64,000 nt of DNA from Candidatus Krumholzibacteriia bacterium (GCA_029865265.1 JAOUHG010000005.1:1-64000), one strand, 5' to 3'. Shown: positions 9,962 through 18,771, counted from the stretch's first letter. Numbers and translations are program-made. The notes: generated from the sequence alone by a model not told the origin.

Positions 9962-11065
9962 ATGGTCCAGCGCATCGATCGCGATCTCAACCGATTCCGC
10001 CAGGTGGTGCGGGGCATCGTCAAGAAGGAGCTCCGCAAGTACATGACGAGCGGTGAGCTGGTGGGCCGTCAGGGGAAGGACTACGTGTCCATCCCCATCC
10101 GCCAGATCGAGATCCCCAACTTCCGCCACGAGACGCGCAAGTTCGGTGGCGTCGGGCAGGGCGAGGGTGAACCCGGCACCCCCATCGGCCAGGCCGACGG
10201 CGACGGGCAGGGCGCGGCCGGCGACGGCGCCGGCGAGCACATCCTGGAAGTGGACGTCACCCTGGACGAGCTGGCGCAGATCATGGCGGAGGAGTTGGAG
10301 CTGCCCAATATCCAGCCACGCGCCCGCGACGTCATCGAGGCCGAGCACGGCCGCTTCAGCGGCATCCACCGCAGCGGTCCCGAATCGCTGCGCCATTTCC
10401 GGCGTACCTTTCGCGAGGCGCTCAAGCGACAGATCGCCTCGGGTGCCTACAATTTCAACAACCCCGTCATCGTTCCCATCAAGGACGACAAGCGCTACCG
10501 GGCGCGACGCATCATCCGCGCGCCGGAGACCAACGCGGCCGTGATCTACGTGATGGATGTGTCCGGTTCGATGGGTGACGAGCAGAAGGACATCGTTCGT
10601 AACGAGTCGTTCTGGATCAACACCTGGCTGCGCCGCCAGTACAAGGGAGTCGTGACCCGCTTCGTGGTGCACGATGCCGAGGCACGCGAGGTGGATGAAC
10701 AGACCTTCTTTCATACCCGCGAGAGTGGTGGCACGCGCATATCGTCGGCCTACCAGCTGGTGGCCGACCTGATCGACGAGCAATGCCCGCCCAGCGAGTG
10801 GAACGTCTACGTGTTCCACTTCTCGGACGGCGACAACTGGGGGGGCGGGGACACGCAGCTGTGCGTGAAGATCCTGGGCGAGCGCGTGCTGCCCGCGGTC
10901 AACCTGTTCTGCTACGGACAGGTGGCGAGCCCGTATGGCAGCGGGGCCTTCATCAACGATTTGAGCGCTACCTTCAAGGAGATCGACAACGTCGTGCTGA
11001 CCGAAATCGCCAGCAAGGATGAGATCTACGACTCGATCAAGAAGTTCCTGGGAAAGGGGCGCTGA
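9962..11065 (+). CDS. yeaH: YeaH/DUF444 family protein with von Willebrand A-like domain
   Basis: This 367-residue protein is the usual partner of PrkA. A basic N-terminus ends in the IPIRQIEIPNFRH segment. A Gly/Asp-rich linker spans residues 62-92, and the C-terminal half is a vWA fold with the metal site Asp199-x-Ser201-x-Ser203 (VMDVSGSMGDEQ). The ESGGTRISSA motif supplies a further metal-site threonine. Its biochemical role is unknown; a vWA protein beside an AAA+ kinase suggests a scaffold or substrate adaptor, by analogy with MoxR-vWA pairs. It lies two bases before spoVR. Confidence 0.92.
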   Translation: MVQRIDRDLNRFRQVVRGIVKKELRKYMTSGELVGRQGKDYVSIPIRQIEIPNFRHETRKFGGVGQGEGEPGTPIGQADGDGQGAAGDGAGEHILEVDVTLDELAQIMAEELELPNIQPRARDVIEAEHGRFSGIHRSGPESLRHFRRTFREALKRQIASGAYNFNNPVIVPIKDDKRYRARRIIRAPETNAAVIYVMDVSGSMGDEQKDIVRNESFWINTWLRRQYKGVVTRFVVHDAEAREVDEQTFFHTRESGGTRISSAYQLVADLIDEQCPPSEWNVYVFHFSDGDNWGGGDTQLCVKILGERVLPAVNLFCYGQVASPYGSGAFINDLSATFKEIDNVVLTEIASKDEIYDSIKKFLGKGR

Positions 11066-11067
11066 GC

Positions 11068-12561
11068 ATGATCGACCGGGCCGTACTGGGTGACATGATC
11101 CACGAGATCGAGGGGTACGCGCGCGGCTACGGCCTCGATTTCTTCCCGGTGATCTTCGAAATGATGGACTACGAGGAGATCAACATGGTCGCCTCGTACG
11201 GCGGATTTCCCACCCGCTACCCGCACTGGCGCTTCGGCATGCAGTACGAGTACATGCAGAAGAGCTACGGCTACGGTCTGCACAAGATCTATGAGATGGT
11301 GATCAACAACAACCCGTGCTACGCCTACCTGCTCGACTCCAACCAGATGGTGGATCAGAAGCTGGTCATCGCACATGTGTTCGCGCACTGCGACTTCTTC
11401 AAGAACAACGCGTACTTCAAGAACACCAACCGGCGCATGATGGACGAACTGGCCAACCACGGCAACCGCATCCACGACTACATGTCCCAGTACGGGCACG
11501 ATGTGGTGGAGGACTTCATCGACGTGTGCTCGTCCATCGAGAACCTGATCGACCCCGGGGCGCTGTTCGACAGTTCCGGCCGTGCACGGGAGCTGGCGCC
11601 CACCGCGGAGAGCGCGCCGCGCGACGTGGCGCGACTGCGCAGCAAGGGCTACATGGAGCCGTTCATCAACCCGCCGGAGTACCTGGAGGCGCGGCGGCGT
11701 GAGCAGAGCGAGCGGGACGCGGTGAGCACCTTCCCGGCACAGCCGGTCAAGGACGTGCTGCGCTTTCTCATCGAATACGCGCCGCTGCCCAACTGGAAGC
11801 GCGACATTCTCTCCATGCTGCGCGAGGAAAGCTACTATTTTGCGCCCCAGGCACAGACCAAGATCATGAACGAGGGCTGGGCGTCCTACTGGCACGAGAA
11901 GATCATGACCCAGAAGGCGCTGGAGCCCAGCGAGATCGTGGACTTCGCCGACCACCACTCGTCCACCCTCGCCGTGCAGCCCGGACAGTTGAACCCCTAC
12001 AAGCTGGGCTACGAACTCTACTGCGACATCGAGCGTCGCTGGAACACGGGGCGTTTCGGCAAGGACTACGAGGAGTGCGACGACGCCGCCGCGCGTGCCG
12101 CCTGGAACCGGGGCACGGGAGCTGGGCGCGAGAAGATCTTCCAGGTGCGGGCCATCTACAACGACATGACCTTCGTGGACGAGTTCCTCACCGAGGAATT
12201 CTGCCGGGAGAACCGCCTGTTCACCTACTCGCTCAACGAGCGCAACGGCCGCTACGAGATCGCGGACCGCGAGTTCCGCGCGGTAAAGGAGAAGCTCCTG
12301 TTCCAGCTCACCAACATGGGGCAGCCCTATATCACGGTGGTCGACGCCAACCACGAGAACCGTGGCGAACTCTACCTCAAGCACCGCTTCGACGGCGTCG
12401 AGCTGCGCCTCGATTACGCCCAGGCCACCATGGAGGCGCTGTTCAAGATCTGGACGCGGCCGGTGCACGTGCAGACGATGGTGGGTGAGAGCGCGGTGCT
12501 GCTCTCCTACGACGGCGGCACGCACCGCGAGCGCCCCTTCGAGGCCTCCAACGCGGCCTAG
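11068..12561 (+). CDS. spoVR: SpoVR/YcgB family protein
   Basis: This 497-residue protein is the third member of the prkA-yeaH-spoVR set. SpoVR affects spore cortex formation in Bacillus, but the family is widespread in non-sporulating bacteria, and its activity is unknown. Typical features are HWRFGMQYEYMQKSYGYGLHK-like residues near 55-75, VIAHVFAHCDFFKNN, and the NEGWASYWHEKIM segment, whose histidines and glutamate look like a possible metal site. The ATG is two bases after the yeaH stop. Its TAG lies in a CTAG palindrome shared with the stop of the converging AMMECR1-like gene. Confidence 0.93.
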   Translation: MIDRAVLGDMIHEIEGYARGYGLDFFPVIFEMMDYEEINMVASYGGFPTRYPHWRFGMQYEYMQKSYGYGLHKIYEMVINNNPCYAYLLDSNQMVDQKLVIAHVFAHCDFFKNNAYFKNTNRRMMDELANHGNRIHDYMSQYGHDVVEDFIDVCSSIENLIDPGALFDSSGRARELAPTAESAPRDVARLRSKGYMEPFINPPEYLEARRREQSERDAVSTFPAQPVKDVLRFLIEYAPLPNWKRDILSMLREESYYFAPQAQTKIMNEGWASYWHEKIMTQKALEPSEIVDFADHHSSTLAVQPGQLNPYKLGYELYCDIERRWNTGRFGKDYEECDDAAARAAWNRGTGAGREKIFQVRAIYNDMTFVDEFLTEEFCRENRLFTYSLNERNGRYEIADREFRAVKEKLLFQLTNMGQPYITVVDANHENRGELYLKHRFDGVELRLDYAQATMEALFKIWTRPVHVQTMVGESAVLLSYDGGTHRERPFEASNAA

Positions 12562-13115
12562 TCTTCTTCTTCTTCTTCTTCTTCTTCGGCGTACACCTGC
12601 GCGGTAAACGTCTCCAGGCGCGTTCCGGGGTGGCGCCACGCATCACGGTCCAGCGCTGCCTTGGCGCAGACATTCTCCAGCAGTTCCTCCCGCGACCAGT
12701 TCCACTCGATCGCCACCTGGGGCAGCAGGAGGCCGCGGCGTCCGCGCGCGCTGACGATGACGCCGTGGGTTCCCACCACCACGTCATCGGGGGATGCCAC
12801 TCGCACGGGCCGCGAGAGCAGGGAGACTTCGATGCGCACGATCGGGAACTCGGCGGTGGCGAGGGGCGGGAAGCGGGGGTCCTCGAAGGCGGCGGCCCGT
12901 GCCATGGCCGGCAGCAGCGCGCGCAACCGCTCGCGGGACTGGGTCTGGCCGATACATCCGCGAAGATTGCCGCGCAGCGTGAGCGTGACGAAGGCGCCGA
13001 GGCGTTCGTCGAGGATGGGCGAGTCGGGCGGTACGGGCACGGCCAGCCTGAGCGCTTCGGCGATGCTGGCGCGGGCCAGGCCGGTGAGGACGCGCTGGTC
13101 GCCGGGCGTGTTCAC
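12558..13115 (-). CDS. AMMECR1 domain protein (AmmeMemoRadiSam protein A)
   Basis: This 185-residue AMMECR1-family protein carries the family hallmark LRGNLRGCIGQ near residues 48-58 and the following segment FEDPRFPPLATAEFP, then IEVSLLS and GLLLPQVAIEWNWSREELLE. In many bacteria it is encoded with a Memo protein and a radical SAM protein, a set with no known function. The Memo gene is directly upstream (GTGA overlap); no matching radical SAM gene is next to it here. The C-terminus is unusual: eight glutamates and an aspartate, encoded by a (GAA)8 repeat and ending at the stop shared with spoVR. The start is GTG. Confidence 0.92.
   Translation of the reverse strand: MNTPGDQRVLTGLARASIAEALRLAVPVPPDSPILDERLGAFVTLTLRGNLRGCIGQTQSRERLRALLPAMARAAAFEDPRFPPLATAEFPIVRIEVSLLSRPVRVASPDDVVVGTHGVIVSARGRRGLLLPQVAIEWNWSREELLENVCAKAALDRDAWRHPGTRLETFTAQVYAEEEEEEEED
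12564..12587 (-). repeat. (GAA)8 trinucleotide repeat encoding poly-glutamate tail
   Basis: Eight perfect TTC units on the plus strand encode eight consecutive glutamates at the C-terminus of the AMMECR1-like protein. Pure trinucleotide repeats of this length are uncommon in bacterial coding sequence and could vary in unit number. Confidence 0.9.
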
Positions 13116-13963
13116 GCCGCTTCCCCGAAGACGGCCGCGGCGTAGCCCACAACGCTCTCGCGCTCACCCGTCACGTCACCCGAATTGATGCGCGCGAGCA
13201 CGCGCGCGGTGCCGCGGTGCACGCGCGCCAGCGCAAGCATCACCGCGGCGGTGGGTCCGCCGCCGCAGGCTTCGCAGCGTCCCCGGGCCAGGCCCGTCAG
13301 CAGCGCCTCGCCATCCATGGCCGCCACGCGTGCACAGAACTCCGTGTCCAGGAGAACCGCCTCGTCGTAGGGGTGGAAGTGCGACAGGTCGGAGCTGGCC
13401 ACGATCAGGGTCCGCGCGAAGTCGGCGTGGCGCGCGATGGCGTCGGCGAGGTCTGTGCAGGCCGCGTGCGATTGCGAACCCATGGTGATGGGGACGATGC
13501 GCGCGCGCGGACATCGGCGCTGGAGGAAGGGCAGCATGACCTCGAGCGCGTGCTCACCGCGGCCGCGCCCGGCGGCGTGACCGCGTGGCGAGCGCCGGAT
13601 GGATGGTGCTGCGGCGGCCAGCGCGGCGGCCAGCGCGGCGTCGACAGCGACCTCTCCCAGCGGTGTCGCAAACGCGTCACCGTCGAAGACGGAGGTGAAG
13701 TCAAATGCCTCCACGTGCGAGGGTCCCACCAGCACCACGGTATCCACCCGCTCGGCGTCGATGCAGGCAAAGGCGCGCGCGGCGATGGCACCGGAGTAGC
13801 GGTACCCGGCGTGGGGGGCGAGAAGCGCGTGGGGGGGGGCGGCTCCGGGTGGTGGTGTGGCGGCCGTGAGCATGCGGTCGACGTCGCGGGCGAGCACCAC
13901 GGGATCGGCCGGGTAGAACATGCCCGCCACGGCGGGAGGGCGGATGTAGGATGTCGGGTGCAT
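13112..13963 (-). CDS. Memo family protein (AmmeMemoRadiSam protein B)
   Basis: This 283-residue protein belongs to the Memo family, related in fold to metal-dependent class III extradiol dioxygenases. It has the typical N-terminal RPPAVAGMFYPADP, the LLAPHAGYRYSGAIAARAF segment (metal-ligand histidine), VVLVGPSHVEAF, and VASSDLSHFHPYDEA with the second histidine pair. It is followed with a 4-base overlap by the AMMECR1-like gene, the usual pairing. The region just before PHAGY is encoded by a run of nine G on the plus strand. It begins six bases after the DUF4340 gene and probably shares its transcript. Confidence 0.93.
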   Translation of the reverse strand: MHPTSYIRPPAVAGMFYPADPVVLARDVDRMLTAATPPPGAAPPHALLAPHAGYRYSGAIAARAFACIDAERVDTVVLVGPSHVEAFDFTSVFDGDAFATPLGEVAVDAALAAALAAAAPSIRRSPRGHAAGRGRGEHALEVMLPFLQRRCPRARIVPITMGSQSHAACTDLADAIARHADFARTLIVASSDLSHFHPYDEAVLLDTEFCARVAAMDGEALLTGLARGRCEACGGGPTAAVMLALARVHRGTARVLARINSGDVTGERESVVGYAAAVFGEAA

Positions 13964-13969
13964 GAACGC

Positions 13970-15280
13970 TCAATCGCGCAGGCGCGAAAGGCGGTCGGCT
14001 ATCGCGTCGAGCGCGGCTCCGTCGATTTCGCACACGCCGCCCAGCGAGCGACTGTACGCGGCCCAGCGCGACGCGGGGCCGGGTGCGCAGAACAACTCCT
14101 CGAGTATCGTATCACCGGCGTCCTGAATCACAAGCGAAAAGCGCGGATGCGGACGCGGGTCGGCGGGCGTGGTACCCACCGGAGGCTCGTAGCGTAACGC
14201 TCGCAGTGTCCGCACCAGGTCGGCGGCGCGTTCGCGGTCGATGGTTCCCAGCGCGGGGTTGGGGAGCGCCCATGCGTCGCCGGCGCGCACCATGACCGCG
14301 CTGGTGTCCGGCGTGGTGAAGGTGATGCGGTGTGCCTGGGCGGGGTCGAAGTGCAGCAAGCGCCGGTCACGCAGTGTCGCCACCGACTGGGCGGCGATGT
14401 CGCCGGGGTCCTCGCCAATCTCAACCGTGCGCGGGTTGCCCGACACGCGCGCTTGAAACACATACTGGCCTGCGTCAAAGAAGCGCACGGCCTGGGTGGA
14501 GCCGTCGTCCTTGTCAATGGTGACTGAGACCAGCGGGCGGGTGGTGTCGGGTGCGGTCACGAAGGCTCGCACGCGCATGCCGCGCAACCTGCGCAGCACC
14601 GCCGGTACCGCGACCGAATCCCCGCGCACCGTGTCGCCGGCGATCACGGTGAACCACGACCCGGCGCCGCGGCGTGTCCACCGGCTGCGGCCGGTGAGCC
14701 GCGAGTCGATCTCGAAGGCGCGGACCACGGAGAGGTCGAAGACCACCACGCGCCGGTTGCGGTAGTCCTCGACCGCGAGGGTCAGCGCGCGGTGGATGGC
14801 GGTTGGAACGAGCAGCAGGTGGCCGTCCCCGCGCAGAGCGTAGACCGCGGAACGGTCCACGGTGTAGTCGCCGATCTCCAGCGCGGCAACGGCGCGGCCG
14901 CCGGCGCCGGCCAGGCGGACGGTGGCCGCGGGGGGATCGAGCCCGAAGCGGTCCCGGGCGTTGTCCGTACCCAGGTCGCGCACCACTTCGGCATCCGCAA
15001 GCGTGGTTACAATGGGGGCCACCGTTCCCACCTCTGCGTCGTCGGCGAGCGGTGCGGTCATGATCCAGTGCGTGCCCTGGAGGCGGAAGGCGAGTCGTGT
15101 ATCCTCGCGCGCCACCTCGATGGCTTCGACTTCCGCCGGGTCGAACGCAAACAGGCGCGCGGCCTCACGCTGTTCGCGCAGTTCTGCCCGGTGCCGGGGA
15201 AGCTCGATGGCCAGGTAGGCGCCCACCGCGAGCAGCGCTACACCGAAGAGAATCAGCAGGCGTCGCGAGGCCACGGTCAC
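13970..15280 (-). CDS. DUF4340 domain protein of a Gld-like ABC system
   Basis: This 436-residue protein has one N-terminal membrane helix (about residues 8-26) and a large outside domain with repeated 'W-x-(I/V)-T' and 'FGLDPP' elements typical of DUF4340. The phrases FRLQGTHWIMTAPL and ARDRFGLDPPAATVRL are characteristic. DUF4340 proteins are usually encoded right after GldG-like proteins and are thought to be extracytoplasmic partners of these ABC transporters. Here the GTG start overlaps the GldG-like gene by four bases. Substrate and exact role are unknown. Confidence 0.88.
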   Translation of the reverse strand: MTVASRRLLILFGVALLAVGAYLAIELPRHRAELREQREAARLFAFDPAEVEAIEVAREDTRLAFRLQGTHWIMTAPLADDAEVGTVAPIVTTLADAEVVRDLGTDNARDRFGLDPPAATVRLAGAGGRAVAALEIGDYTVDRSAVYALRGDGHLLLVPTAIHRALTLAVEDYRNRRVVVFDLSVVRAFEIDSRLTGRSRWTRRGAGSWFTVIAGDTVRGDSVAVPAVLRRLRGMRVRAFVTAPDTTRPLVSVTIDKDDGSTQAVRFFDAGQYVFQARVSGNPRTVEIGEDPGDIAAQSVATLRDRRLLHFDPAQAHRITFTTPDTSAVMVRAGDAWALPNPALGTIDRERAADLVRTLRALRYEPPVGTTPADPRPHPRFSLVIQDAGDTILEELFCAPGPASRWAAYSRSLGGVCEIDGAALDAIADRLSRLRD

Positions 15281-16845
15281 AGGGCGCGGCGGCGAAAGAC
15301 CACGCTGGCGCCGACGATGAGGGTGATGAGCGGCACCAGTACCAGGCTGACCGCAAAGACCATGCGCCCCTGGGCCGCGGAGATGTAGACGGTGTCTCCG
15401 GTCGCGGCCCGGGGGCGAATGCGAATGAGATCCTCGTCCTCGGAGAGGAAGGCGACGATGTTCTGGAAGAAATCGGCGTTGCCGAGCACACCGTAGAACG
15501 AATTGCTGGCGAAGTCGGAATCTCCCACCAGCACGACGCGGCTGGTGCGCGCGGAGCCGGCCGGCACCGGGGTCCGGGTGGCCACCGCGGCGAGCGGCAT
15601 GGGCCCGGCGATGTCAACGCCGTCACGGGTGGCGCGGCCAACCGTGAAGCTGTTCATGTCTGTCTCACCCCACGCCTCGGCGTCGGTGATGGCGAGGTAC
15701 TGCACGTCGAGCCCCGCGCGCAGGGTGTCCTCGGGAATGTAGACCGGGCGCGCGCGGGTGAACATGGTGACGTAGTTGAAGCCCTCGGTGATGGGGTGTT
15801 TCTCGTAGCGGCGGACCTTGGCGACGGTGGCGTCGAAGGTGCGCTCACCCGCGTCGAGCACCAGGTCGTCCAGGATGACGGCGTCGAGCACCCGCAGGCG
15901 ATAGCGGTCCAGCGCGCCGGCCAGGCGCGTGAAGTCGAAGCGGGGGTCGAGCATGAACAGCGCGGACCCGCCCGCGCGCAGGTAGCGGTCGATCGCCGTC
16001 ACCTCGTCGGCCAGGTAGTCCTCGCGGGGGCCGGCGATGACCAGCACGTCGCAGTCCGCGGGCACCTCGCGCATGGTCAGCAGCGAGAGGGTGCGGACCG
16101 CGTAACCCTGGCCGGTGAGCGCACGGGTGGCGGCGCGATAGCCCTCGCGGGGAGAGCCGTCCACGTCGCGCTCACCATGCCCGTTGACGAAGTACAGCAC
16201 CTTCTCGCGCACGCGTGTCACCTGCAGGATCGCGTTGGTCACGTCCTGTTCGGTGAGTGTGTGTATGCGGCGCACCACACCGTTGCACTCGATGACCACC
16301 TCGTCCACGGTGGCGCCGGCGCGTTCCGCCGCATCGGGGTTGCGGTCCGGGTCGATGAACTCGTAGCGAAATCGCGAGGACGCGCGCGCGTACAGGGAGA
16401 GCAACTCGTCGGCGCGGCTCCGATTGAGACTGCTCTGCCGGTAGAACCCGGTTGCGGTCACGTCGTGATCGAGCGAATCGAGCAGCGCGACCGACTGGGG
16501 TGCCAGCGTGTTGCGCTGGTTGCGGGTGAGATCAAACTGGTGTGAGCGGCGCACCGACGTCGCCTGGATGACCACCAGAATGGCCACGAAGAACAGTGTT
16601 GCGAGAACGGTGTCGGCACCGCGGCGGGTGGCCCGCCGCCGGCTGAACGCGGCCACCGCGGAGCGGTTGGCGACCAGCGCCAGAACCATGATGGCCGCAC
16701 CCGCCACGACCAGGGCAGCGCGCGCGCCCACGGGCGCCACGCGGGCGGCGGAAAGAACCACCCCCAGGAAGAGCAGGGCCACGCCGGTGCCGGCGAGCAG
16801 GCGCCACAGCGCGGTGCGGTCCGGGGTATGCGAGGGCGTGGGCAC
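15277..16845 (-). CDS. GldG-like ABC-type uncharacterised transport system protein
   Basis: This 522-residue protein has N-terminal membrane helices, the segment RNTLAPQSVALLDSLDHDV that marks the GldG / ABC_transp_aux group, and a C-terminal membrane helix near residues 495-517. The extracytoplasmic part contains VLYFVNGHGERDVDG and LFMLDPRFDF, typical of the family. In Bacteroidetes GldA, GldF and GldG support gliding, but similar operons occur in many non-gliding bacteria, so motility cannot be concluded. It lies six bases downstream of the permease gene and uses a GTG start. Confidence 0.88.
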   Translation of the reverse strand: MPTPSHTPDRTALWRLLAGTGVALLFLGVVLSAARVAPVGARAALVVAGAAIMVLALVANRSAVAAFSRRRATRRGADTVLATLFFVAILVVIQATSVRRSHQFDLTRNQRNTLAPQSVALLDSLDHDVTATGFYRQSSLNRSRADELLSLYARASSRFRYEFIDPDRNPDAAERAGATVDEVVIECNGVVRRIHTLTEQDVTNAILQVTRVREKVLYFVNGHGERDVDGSPREGYRAATRALTGQGYAVRTLSLLTMREVPADCDVLVIAGPREDYLADEVTAIDRYLRAGGSALFMLDPRFDFTRLAGALDRYRLRVLDAVILDDLVLDAGERTFDATVAKVRRYEKHPITEGFNYVTMFTRARPVYIPEDTLRAGLDVQYLAITDAEAWGETDMNSFTVGRATRDGVDIAGPMPLAAVATRTPVPAGSARTSRVVLVGDSDFASNSFYGVLGNADFFQNIVAFLSEDEDLIRIRPRAATGDTVYISAAQGRMVFAVSLVLVPLITLIVGASVVFRRRAL

Positions 16846-16851
16846 GGCGCT

Positions 16852-17625
16852 TCAGCTCCTCCAGCGCGCGGATTCGAGCACGCGCGCGCACAGGAAGAGG
16901 AAGAAGACGGTGATGTTCGCGTAGAAGACCAGGTCGTTGGTGTCGATGATGCCGCGCGAGAAGCCGTCCAGGTGGCGCACGATGGAGATCTCGTTCAGCA
17001 CGGCGGCCGCACCGGGCGAGACGAACGGGGTGATCCATCCCACGATCAGGAGCAGCAGGCCGCAGCCGAAGGTGGCCGCGCCCGCGACCAACTGGCTGTC
17101 GCTGAGCGACGAGAAGAATATCCCCATGGCGAGGAACGTCAGGCCCATCAGAAAGAGCCCCAGGTACCCGGACACCACCGCGCCGGTCTCCGGCGTGGAG
17201 AAGTAGTACAGCAAGGAGACGGCGGGGATCGTCATGGCCAGCATGACGAAGTACACGGTGGCCGCGGCCAGGAACTTCCCCAGGATCACGTCCCAGTCGC
17301 CCACCGGATAGGTGAACAGCAGCTCGGCGGAACCGCTGCGTCGCTCTTCCGCGAACAGGCGCATGGTAAGCAGCGGCAGCAGCAGCAGCAGGACGGCGCT
17401 CATGTTGCCGAACAGGGGCTGCAGTACGGAGAGGGTGAGACTCAGCGAGCGCGCCTGCAGCGGGCTCTGCATGGCCTGGATGGACGAGAGATTGAAATAG
17501 CCGAGCAGGTTGTAGAAGAAGTACCCGGACAGCAGCACGAAGATGGTGATCACGGCGTAGGCCACCGGTGACTGGAAGTAGTACGCGATTTCGCGCCGGT
17601 AGAGTGCGAGAACACGGCCCGCCAT
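16852..17625 (-). CDS. ABC-2 type permease (GldF-like)
   Basis: This 257-residue integral membrane protein with about six helices starts RVLALYRREIAYYFQSPVAYAV, the standard opening of GldF/CcmB-like ABC-2 permeases. LLTMRLFAEERRSGSAELLFTYPV is the cytoplasmic coupling loop. Two ATGs lie side by side (17628 and 17625). The AAGGAGG ribosome site is only one base before the first and four before the second, so I prefer the second; the first would give an ATGA overlap with the ATPase gene. It should form the channel for the ATPase encoded upstream. Confidence 0.9.
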   Translation of the reverse strand: MAGRVLALYRREIAYYFQSPVAYAVITIFVLLSGYFFYNLLGYFNLSSIQAMQSPLQARSLSLTLSVLQPLFGNMSAVLLLLLPLLTMRLFAEERRSGSAELLFTYPVGDWDVILGKFLAAATVYFVMLAMTIPAVSLLYYFSTPETGAVVSGYLGLFLMGLTFLAMGIFFSSLSDSQLVAGAATFGCGLLLLIVGWITPFVSPGAAAVLNEISIVRHLDGFSRGIIDTNDLVFYANITVFFLFLCARVLESARWRS

Positions 17626-18563
17626 CATGCCTCCTTGGTGACGAGTTCTACGAACACGTCTTCGAGGGTGATGGAAGCGGCCGAGAGACCGCGCAGACCG
17701 ATGCCGCCGGATGCCAGCGCGGCGGCGATGGCCTCGCGGGGGTCGGCGCCGGGCCGGGCGGTCACATGCGCGCGCACCACGCCGGCCTGCGCGGCGTTGG
17801 AGATATCGACCGAGGCAACGCCACCGACGCGCGCCAGGCACGCGCGTACCGCATCGGCTTCTCCGCGCGCCTCCACGTCGACGCGCAGGGCGTCACTGCC
17901 ATGGGTTCGCAGGTTCTCAGGCGGGGCGTCGGCGATGAGCCGCCCGTGGTGGATGATGAGGACCCGCCGGCACAGCAGGCTCACCTCCGGGAGGATGTGG
18001 GTGCTGAGGACCACGGTTCGCCTTCCCGCGAGACCGCGGATCAGGTCGCGGATCTCGACGATCTGGCGTGGGTCCAGCCCCACGGTCGGCTCGTCGAGGA
18101 AGAGCACGTCGGGGTCGTCGAGCAGCGCCTGCGCGAGACCCACCCGCTGTCGGTAGCCCCGTGACAGCGCCCCGATGCGCCGGGTGAAGACGTCGCCGAT
18201 GCCGCAGGCGTCCACCACCTCGGCGGTCCGCTCGCGGCGCCGCGCACGGCCCATGCCCTTGAGGCGGCCGACGAAGTCGAGGTACGCGGACACGGACAGG
18301 TCCCGGTAGATCGGGACGGTCTCCGGCAGGTAGCCGATTCGGGAGCGCACCGCCATGGAGTCCGATTCGACGTCGAATCCGGCCACACGCGCCCGGCCCG
18401 CGGTGGGTGGAAGAAAACCGGTCAGCATGCGCAGGGTGGTGGTCTTTCCGGCGCCGTTGGGGCCCAGGAAACCCACAATCTCGCCCTTTTCGATGGAAAA
18501 GGAAACGTCGTCCACGGCGGTCCGGGCCCCGTAACGCTTGGTGAGTCCAGTTACTTCGATCAT
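17625..18563 (-). CDS. ABC transporter ATP-binding protein (GldA-like)
   Basis: This 312-residue ATPase has Walker A GPNGAGKTT at residues 34-42, a signature region LSRGYRQRVGLAQAL in place of the textbook LSGGQ (normal for this subfamily), Walker B VLFLDEPT, and a switch histidine in LSTHILPE. The C-terminal 90 residues form the extra domain seen in GldA/CcmA-type ATPases. The start at MIEVTGL is preferred because a TTGACG-N17-TAGCAT promoter lies at 18587-18615, so the longer in-frame start at 18605 would fall outside the transcript. It heads a six-gene minus-strand run. Confidence 0.93.
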   Translation of the reverse strand: MIEVTGLTKRYGARTAVDDVSFSIEKGEIVGFLGPNGAGKTTTLRMLTGFLPPTAGRARVAGFDVESDSMAVRSRIGYLPETVPIYRDLSVSAYLDFVGRLKGMGRARRRERTAEVVDACGIGDVFTRRIGALSRGYRQRVGLAQALLDDPDVLFLDEPTVGLDPRQIVEIRDLIRGLAGRRTVVLSTHILPEVSLLCRRVLIIHHGRLIADAPPENLRTHGSDALRVDVEARGEADAVRACLARVGGVASVDISNAAQAGVVRAHVTARPGADPREAIAAALASGGIGLRGLSAASITLEDVFVELVTKEA

Positions 18564-18586
18564 ACTCCACCGCTGAACAGGCGCGT

Positions 18587-18615
18587 ATGCTATCGCGCCC
18601 TCCATCTGCCGTCAA
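18587..18615 (-). promoter_or_regulatory. Sigma70-type promoter of the Gld-like ABC operon
   Basis: On the minus strand, TTGACG (18610-18615), a 17-base spacer and TAGCAT (18587-18592) form a good promoter. The predicted RNA start is about 18580, giving a short leader before the ATPase ATG at 18563. Confidence 0.65.
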
Positions 18616-18645
18616 CGCGGCTCATCCGGGGCAGGGAGAAAAAAA

Positions 18646-18674
18646 TTGCGTGGGGCCGGCTTTGCCCGTAACAT
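18646..18674 (+). promoter_or_regulatory. Putative promoter of the DUF5683-like gene
   Basis: TTGCGT (18646-18651), a 17-base spacer and TAACAT (18669-18674) lie on the plus strand, directly after a run of seven A that could act as an UP element. It is divergent from the ABC operon promoter 30 bases away. Both boxes are imperfect. Confidence 0.45.
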
Positions 18675-18771
18675 TCTGCGCTCGACCGCGTAGAACCTCG
18701 TGTTCCAGCGGCGGAGGGTCCGCCGGGACCCGGTGTTCTCCTGGCAACCTGAAGGAAACGTAGGCTCATTC

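Noticed and set aside
11026-12639. A 537-codon minus-strand open frame opposite spoVR
   Set aside because: Shadow of spoVR; it would also overlap the AMMECR1-like gene on the same strand in another frame.
13970-18563. Gliding motility operon
   Set aside because: GldA/F/G-like ABC genes are widespread in non-gliding bacteria, and no other gld or type IX secretion genes are present.
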